From Polycyclovorans algicola TG408 (GTDB taxonomy: Bacteria > Pseudomonadota > Gammaproteobacteria > Nevskiales > Nevskiaceae), in NCBI RefSeq assembly GCF_000711245.1, contig NZ_JOMH01000001.1, forward strand, positions 310,001 through 374,000: a stretch of 64,000 nt of DNA, in the 5' to 3' direction. The notes under the pieces were generated by a model. That model searched no databases. It worked only from the letters and a program-made list of their open reading frames with translations, and was not told the DNA's origin. Below, one piece after another: positions 61,110-64,000 of this stretch. Position 1 is the stretch's first letter; every line of letters starts with the position of its first letter. The position numbers and the translations under genes were made by a program.

Positions 61110-62692
61110 CAGGGCGTCTCGAAATACATCGTCTGGGTTCGGTGCTGGTCCATGACGTTGCCGCGCCAGCCTTTCAGGGTCGGTCGCACCAGACGCTTGG
61201 AGTTGTAGAAATACAGCGGAATGATCGGCAGATCTTCAAGCAACTGTGCCTCGGCGGCCTGCATCAGCCAGGCACGTTCATTCAGATCAGGCTCTTTGCT
61301 GGCCTCGGCCAGCAGCCGGTCATAAACCGCGCTGTCGTAGCCAACATCGTTCATGCCGTGCTGCGACTGCAGAATTTCCATGAAGGTGTTCGGGTCGTTG
61401 TAGTCGCCGATCCAGCCGGCGCGAAACACTTCGGTGTCGGTCTGCTGGCGCCGCGACTGCAGGTAAACCTTCCACTCCTGATTGCGCAGCACCGTTTCGA
61501 CACCCAGCCACTGCTTCCACATGGCGCTGACCACGGTGGCGAGCTTCTTATGGTCGTCACTGGTGTTGTACAGAATCTCGACGCGCGCCGGCGTGGCGGC
61601 CGAATAACCGGCCTCGGCATAGAGCTCGCGGGCTTTTTCCAGGCGCCGTTCACGCGGCCATTTCGCCCATTCGAACTTGGCGTAACGGTGGTTTTGCACC
61701 CCCGGCGGCATCCAGCCATCGGCCGCCTGTTCGATGTCACCAAGAATGCGCTCGGCAATCAGTTCGCGATCAATCGCCAGATTCAGCGCCAGCCGAAGCT
61801 TGGGGTTGTCCTTGAACGGCGGTCGCGTCAGGTTGACGCCGTAGTAATACACGCCCATGTACGGGTGCATGCGCAGGTCATCGGGCAGGCGCTGCTTGAT
61901 CTGCGGCAGCAGGGCAATCGGCACGCCGGTGGTCCAGTCGATGTCACCGGCGCGGTAGCGCTGATACTCGGCATTGATGTCTTCGATGGTGACGAACACC
62001 ACCCGGTCGATTTGCGTGTGGTCGTTGTCCCAGTAATGCGGGTTGCGTACCAGTTCGATATGCGACTGCAACGCCCAACGTTGCAATTGGTAGGCGCCGT
62101 TGCTCACCAATCGCCCTTCACGGGCAAAATCGGCGCCCCATTGTTCGAGACTGGGCCGGTGCACCGGGTAGGCCGAGGTGTGCGACAGCTGTCCCAGCAG
62201 GTACGGCGTCGGTCCGGTCAACTCGATGTCCAGCGTGTGGTCGTCAACCGCCGTCACGCCCAGCGATTCGGGCGGCTCATCGCCGTCGATGATGGCATCG
62301 GCGTTGCGGATCGGCGAGAGAATCTTCGAGTAGTTGGAGCCGGTGGCGGGGTCAACGCTGCGCCGCAGACCGACGACGAAGTCTTCGGCGGTCACCGGGT
62401 CGCCGTTGCTCCAGCGCGCGTCGCGGCGCAGATGAAACCGGTAGTGCATCGCATCGTCACTGATCTCCCAGCGTTCGGCGACGCCGGGGATCGGCTCGGC
62501 GTCGAGGCCGGTCGACACCAAGCCTTCGTACAGGTCACGCATGACATCGGCGGCGGCCACGCCCTCGACGCGGTGCGGGTCCAGCGATTCCACGTCCGGC
62601 CCGTTGCCACGGCGTAGCACCTGCTCGGCCGACACCCAGCCGGGCAGACACAGGCCCAGCGTCAGCAACAGCGTGAGGTGGCCGAGCTTCAC
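61109..62692 (-). CDS. oppA: Oligopeptide ABC transporter substrate-binding protein OppA
   Basis: A 527-residue periplasmic binding protein (SBP family 5). A signal peptide ending around VSAEQ is followed by LRRGNGPDVESLDPHRVEG, the DPEVASLDP-like opening of the family. Later motifs include WSNGDPVTAEDF and NPKLRLALNLAIDRE. It delivers oligopeptides to OppBC. The start is GTG with a weak ribosome site. Compare OppA of E. coli (about 540 residues): a full-length gene. Confidence 0.94.
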   Translation of the reverse strand: MKLGHLTLLLTLGLCLPGWVSAEQVLRRGNGPDVESLDPHRVEGVAAADVMRDLYEGLVSTGLDAEPIPGVAERWEISDDAMHYRFHLRRDARWSNGDPVTAEDFVVGLRRSVDPATGSNYSKILSPIRNADAIIDGDEPPESLGVTAVDDHTLDIELTGPTPYLLGQLSHTSAYPVHRPSLEQWGADFAREGRLVSNGAYQLQRWALQSHIELVRNPHYWDNDHTQIDRVVFVTIEDINAEYQRYRAGDIDWTTGVPIALLPQIKQRLPDDLRMHPYMGVYYYGVNLTRPPFKDNPKLRLALNLAIDRELIAERILGDIEQAADGWMPPGVQNHRYAKFEWAKWPRERRLEKARELYAEAGYSAATPARVEILYNTSDDHKKLATVVSAMWKQWLGVETVLRNQEWKVYLQSRRQQTDTEVFRAGWIGDYNDPNTFMEILQSQHGMNDVGYDSAVYDRLLAEASKEPDLNERAWLMQAAEAQLLEDLPIIPLYFYNSKRLVRPTLKGWRGNVMDQHRTQTMYFETP

Positions 62693-62831
62693 CAGCGGCA
62701 GTCCCGTTCAAGTCATGAAGACTCAACGATAGCCGAGGCTGGGGCGCGGCGGGTGCGGGCGGCCGCCCAAGGGGGCGTCCTTCACGAAAAAGCCCGGCGC
62801 GGTGGCCGGGCTTTGGCGGTGGTGAGTTGTG
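62693..62831. other. Gap between oppA and the diiron hydrolase, with terminator
   Basis: No gene in these 139 bases. It contains the terminator 62787-62814 of the upstream hydrolase gene and should carry the opp operon promoter, which I could not locate. Confidence 0.4.
62787..62814 (-). terminator. Intrinsic terminator of the diiron hydrolase gene
   Basis: AAAGCCCGGC / GCCGGGCTTT with a 6-base loop; the five A's on its left (62787-62791) form a T5 tract on the minus strand. It lies 18 bases after the stop of the minus-strand hydrolase gene. Confidence 0.85.
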
Positions 62832-63737
62832 TTAAGCCGCTTCGGCCAGCTGCGGCGCGCGGCTTTCGCGCTCGAAGCGCTGCACCCAGTCTTCAATGCC
62901 CGCCAGAAAATGGCGGTTGTCGTGATCCCAGGGGTGAAAGTCGGGGCGGAAGTAAGCGAGCCACGGCCGCGCCATCTTGCGCAGGAAGCCGATTTCGCCA
63001 AAAGCGACCCGGTAAAACTCACGCCAGCCCTTGACGTCACCCATCTTCCCTTCGCTGCGCACGAAGCGCAGATGGGCGGGAGTCACCCGGCCCCAGAAAA
63101 TCGTGGTGGCCAGCAGCAGCCCGGCACTACGCTCGGCGTAGGCGCGGACGCCCTTGCCTTGCGTCGCTTCCCAAACGTCATAGGCAACACCCTTGTGCTC
63201 GGTTTCTTCCAGCGCGTGCCATTCCCACAGTGCGGCGTAGCCCGGCTCAGACTTCTCGCGCAGGTGCGGCTCGTTGAGCAGTCCGTCGGCCATGATGGCG
63301 GTGAGGTGCTCCAACGCGATGGTCGCCGACAGCCGTGTCGACGGCGGCGTGCGGTCCTTGAACCAGTCGAGCAGGCCCTTGATGCTGCGCTCGAAGGTGG
63401 CCGCCTCGGGCAGGCGCTCGAAGACGCGCGCGTTGTACTCGTCATGCTCACGGCCATGCATGGCCTCCTGGCCGATAAAGGCCGTGGCGGCGCGCTTGAG
63501 CTCGGGGTCCTGGATTGCGTCGCGATAGTGGCGCACGGCGTCAATGAAGAAGCGCTCGCCGACCGGAATCACCAGTGACATGGTGTTCATCAGATGAGTG
63601 AACTGCACGTTGCCGTCGGCCCAGTCGTGCACGCGATCCTGCGGCAGGGTGAACTTGACGTCGCGGCGCACCGGCATCACGCCTTGGGACGTGGCGTTGC
63701 GCTTGACCGAAGTCGTTTTGGCGGTTTTGGTGTTCAT
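62832..63737 (-). CDS. PF10118 metal-dependent hydrolase (ferritin-like diiron fold)
   Basis: A 301-residue helical protein of the group annotated as metal-dependent hydrolase. Likely metal ligands are in FIGQEAMHGREHDEYN, IALEHLTAIM and EWHALEETEHKGVAYD, giving the ExxH pairs of a diiron helical bundle. Members are frequent in lipid- and hydrocarbon-degrading bacteria; the reaction is not firmly established. The ATG at 63737 has GGAG 6 bases upstream. The gene is divergent from a TetR regulator, and an operator-like palindrome overlaps its promoter. Confidence 0.88.
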   Translation of the reverse strand: MNTKTAKTTSVKRNATSQGVMPVRRDVKFTLPQDRVHDWADGNVQFTHLMNTMSLVIPVGERFFIDAVRHYRDAIQDPELKRAATAFIGQEAMHGREHDEYNARVFERLPEAATFERSIKGLLDWFKDRTPPSTRLSATIALEHLTAIMADGLLNEPHLREKSEPGYAALWEWHALEETEHKGVAYDVWEATQGKGVRAYAERSAGLLLATTIFWGRVTPAHLRFVRSEGKMGDVKGWREFYRVAFGEIGFLRKMARPWLAYFRPDFHPWDHDNRHFLAGIEDWVQRFERESRAPQLAEAA

Positions 63738-63776
63738 GAAGGTCTCCTTGGGGCTTGGGCCCATGCAGGTATACAA

Positions 63777-63799
63777 TCGTCTACATGCAGAGTAGACGA
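63777..63799. promoter_or_regulatory. TetR-type operator palindrome
   Basis: TCGTCTAC (63777-63784) and GTAGACGA (63792-63799) are perfect inverted copies with a 7-base spacer, the usual size of a TetR-family operator. It overlaps the proposed -10 of the hydrolase promoter and lies between the two divergent genes, so the adjacent TetR protein is the natural candidate repressor. Confidence 0.7.
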
Positions 63800-63818
63800 G
63801 CGTTCACTTCTGCGTCAA
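63789..63818 (-). promoter_or_regulatory. Probable promoter of the diiron hydrolase gene
   Basis: On the minus strand TTGACG (63818-63813) is followed after 18 bases by TACTCT (63794-63789). The -35 match is good and the -10 match weak, which suits a regulated promoter. The -10 box lies inside the operator palindrome. Confidence 0.5.
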
Positions 63819-63863
63819 CTGCAATTGTGCCATCGATCAGTGTAAATAACATAAGGCCCTGTT

Positions 63864-64000
63864 ATGGCGAAGAATAAAGATGATGTACCCGGCGTCTTGG
63901 GCGGCCGTCAGCGGTTGATGGACGCCGCGTTGGAACTCGCCGCCACCACGCGCAGCCTAGCTTCACTGGGTCTGCGCGAGGTGGCGCGGCATGCCGGACT
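63864..64000 (+). CDS. TetR/AcrR-family regulator, N-terminal part (runs off the window)
   Basis: Only the first 45 residues are present. After a short polar leader comes the TetR-type start GRQRLMDAALELAA followed by LASLGLREVARHAGL, which matches helices 1-2 of the TetR DNA-binding domain. AAGG lies just upstream of the ATG. It is divergent from the PF10118 gene, with an operator palindrome between them. The ligand-binding domain is outside the window. Confidence 0.85.
   Translation, partial: MAKNKDDVPGVLGGRQRLMDAALELAATTRSLASLGLREVARHAG

Overview
The window is a high-GC, densely coded chromosomal segment, most likely from a gammaproteobacterium close to the Nevskiales/Solimonadaceae or Xanthomonadales. 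I infer this from gene order and gene families, not from a database search. The core synteny is gammaproteobacterial: lptM-lysA-polA, then polA-sRNA-engB-cytochrome c4-dsbA, then ttcA-tamA-tamB. The accessory set (DUF1302 protein, MMPL/RND exporter, BenE-type carrier, epoxide hydrolase, PF10118 diiron hydrolase with a TetR regulator) is common in hydrocarbon- and lipid-handling members of these orders. I see no rRNA, tRNA, CRISPR array, intact insertion sequence or prophage.

Layout. 1-2265 (minus): the 5' part of a TonB-dependent receptor, outer-membrane phospholipase A, and an AbiEi-like antitoxin without its toxin. 2472-4993: a membrane-bound class III nucleotide cyclase and an MFS exporter. 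5184-12548: two secreted lipoprotein proteases (a snapalysin-like zincin and a subtilase) flanking an outer-membrane barrel and a response regulator/hybrid kinase pair; a similar leader sequence lies upstream of both proteases. 12557-17809: an outer-membrane barrel, LysR and solo LuxR regulators, and an RND/MMPL exporter. 17904-24433: epoxide hydrolase, a redoxin-DsbD pair, DUF1499 and DUF423 genes, a periplasmic glutathione peroxidase and dusB.

24461-32723 is one long plus-strand block behind a good sigma70-like promoter. It encodes a DUF1302 outer-membrane protein, three overlapping paralogous inner-membrane-anchored proteins built from repeated hydrophobic-Pro-hydrophobic turns, an Abi-alpha/DUF4393-like protein, a DUF445 membrane protein, a small membrane protein and a LolA-like outer-membrane lipoprotein-sorting protein. 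This is the best candidate for an undescribed envelope system.

32843-42587: ychJ and a DUF938 methyltransferase, a 160-bp element with perfect 18-bp terminal inverted repeats, a BenE-like carrier, SYLF and AhpD-like genes, ttcA and the TamA-TamB translocation module. 42635-50507: an orphan VapB-like antitoxin, an esterase, lptM-lysA-polA, two tandem C-rich-loop small RNAs in the Spot 42 position, engB, cytochrome c4 and dsbA. 50514-57081: an M14 peptidase whose signal-peptide codons form an intrinsic terminator, then a full Mrp Na+/H+ antiporter operon (A-G, minus strand). 57131-64000: an NAD(P)-binding protein, a HIT protein, oppABCD without oppF, and a diiron hydrolase divergent from a truncated TetR gene with a clear operator between them.
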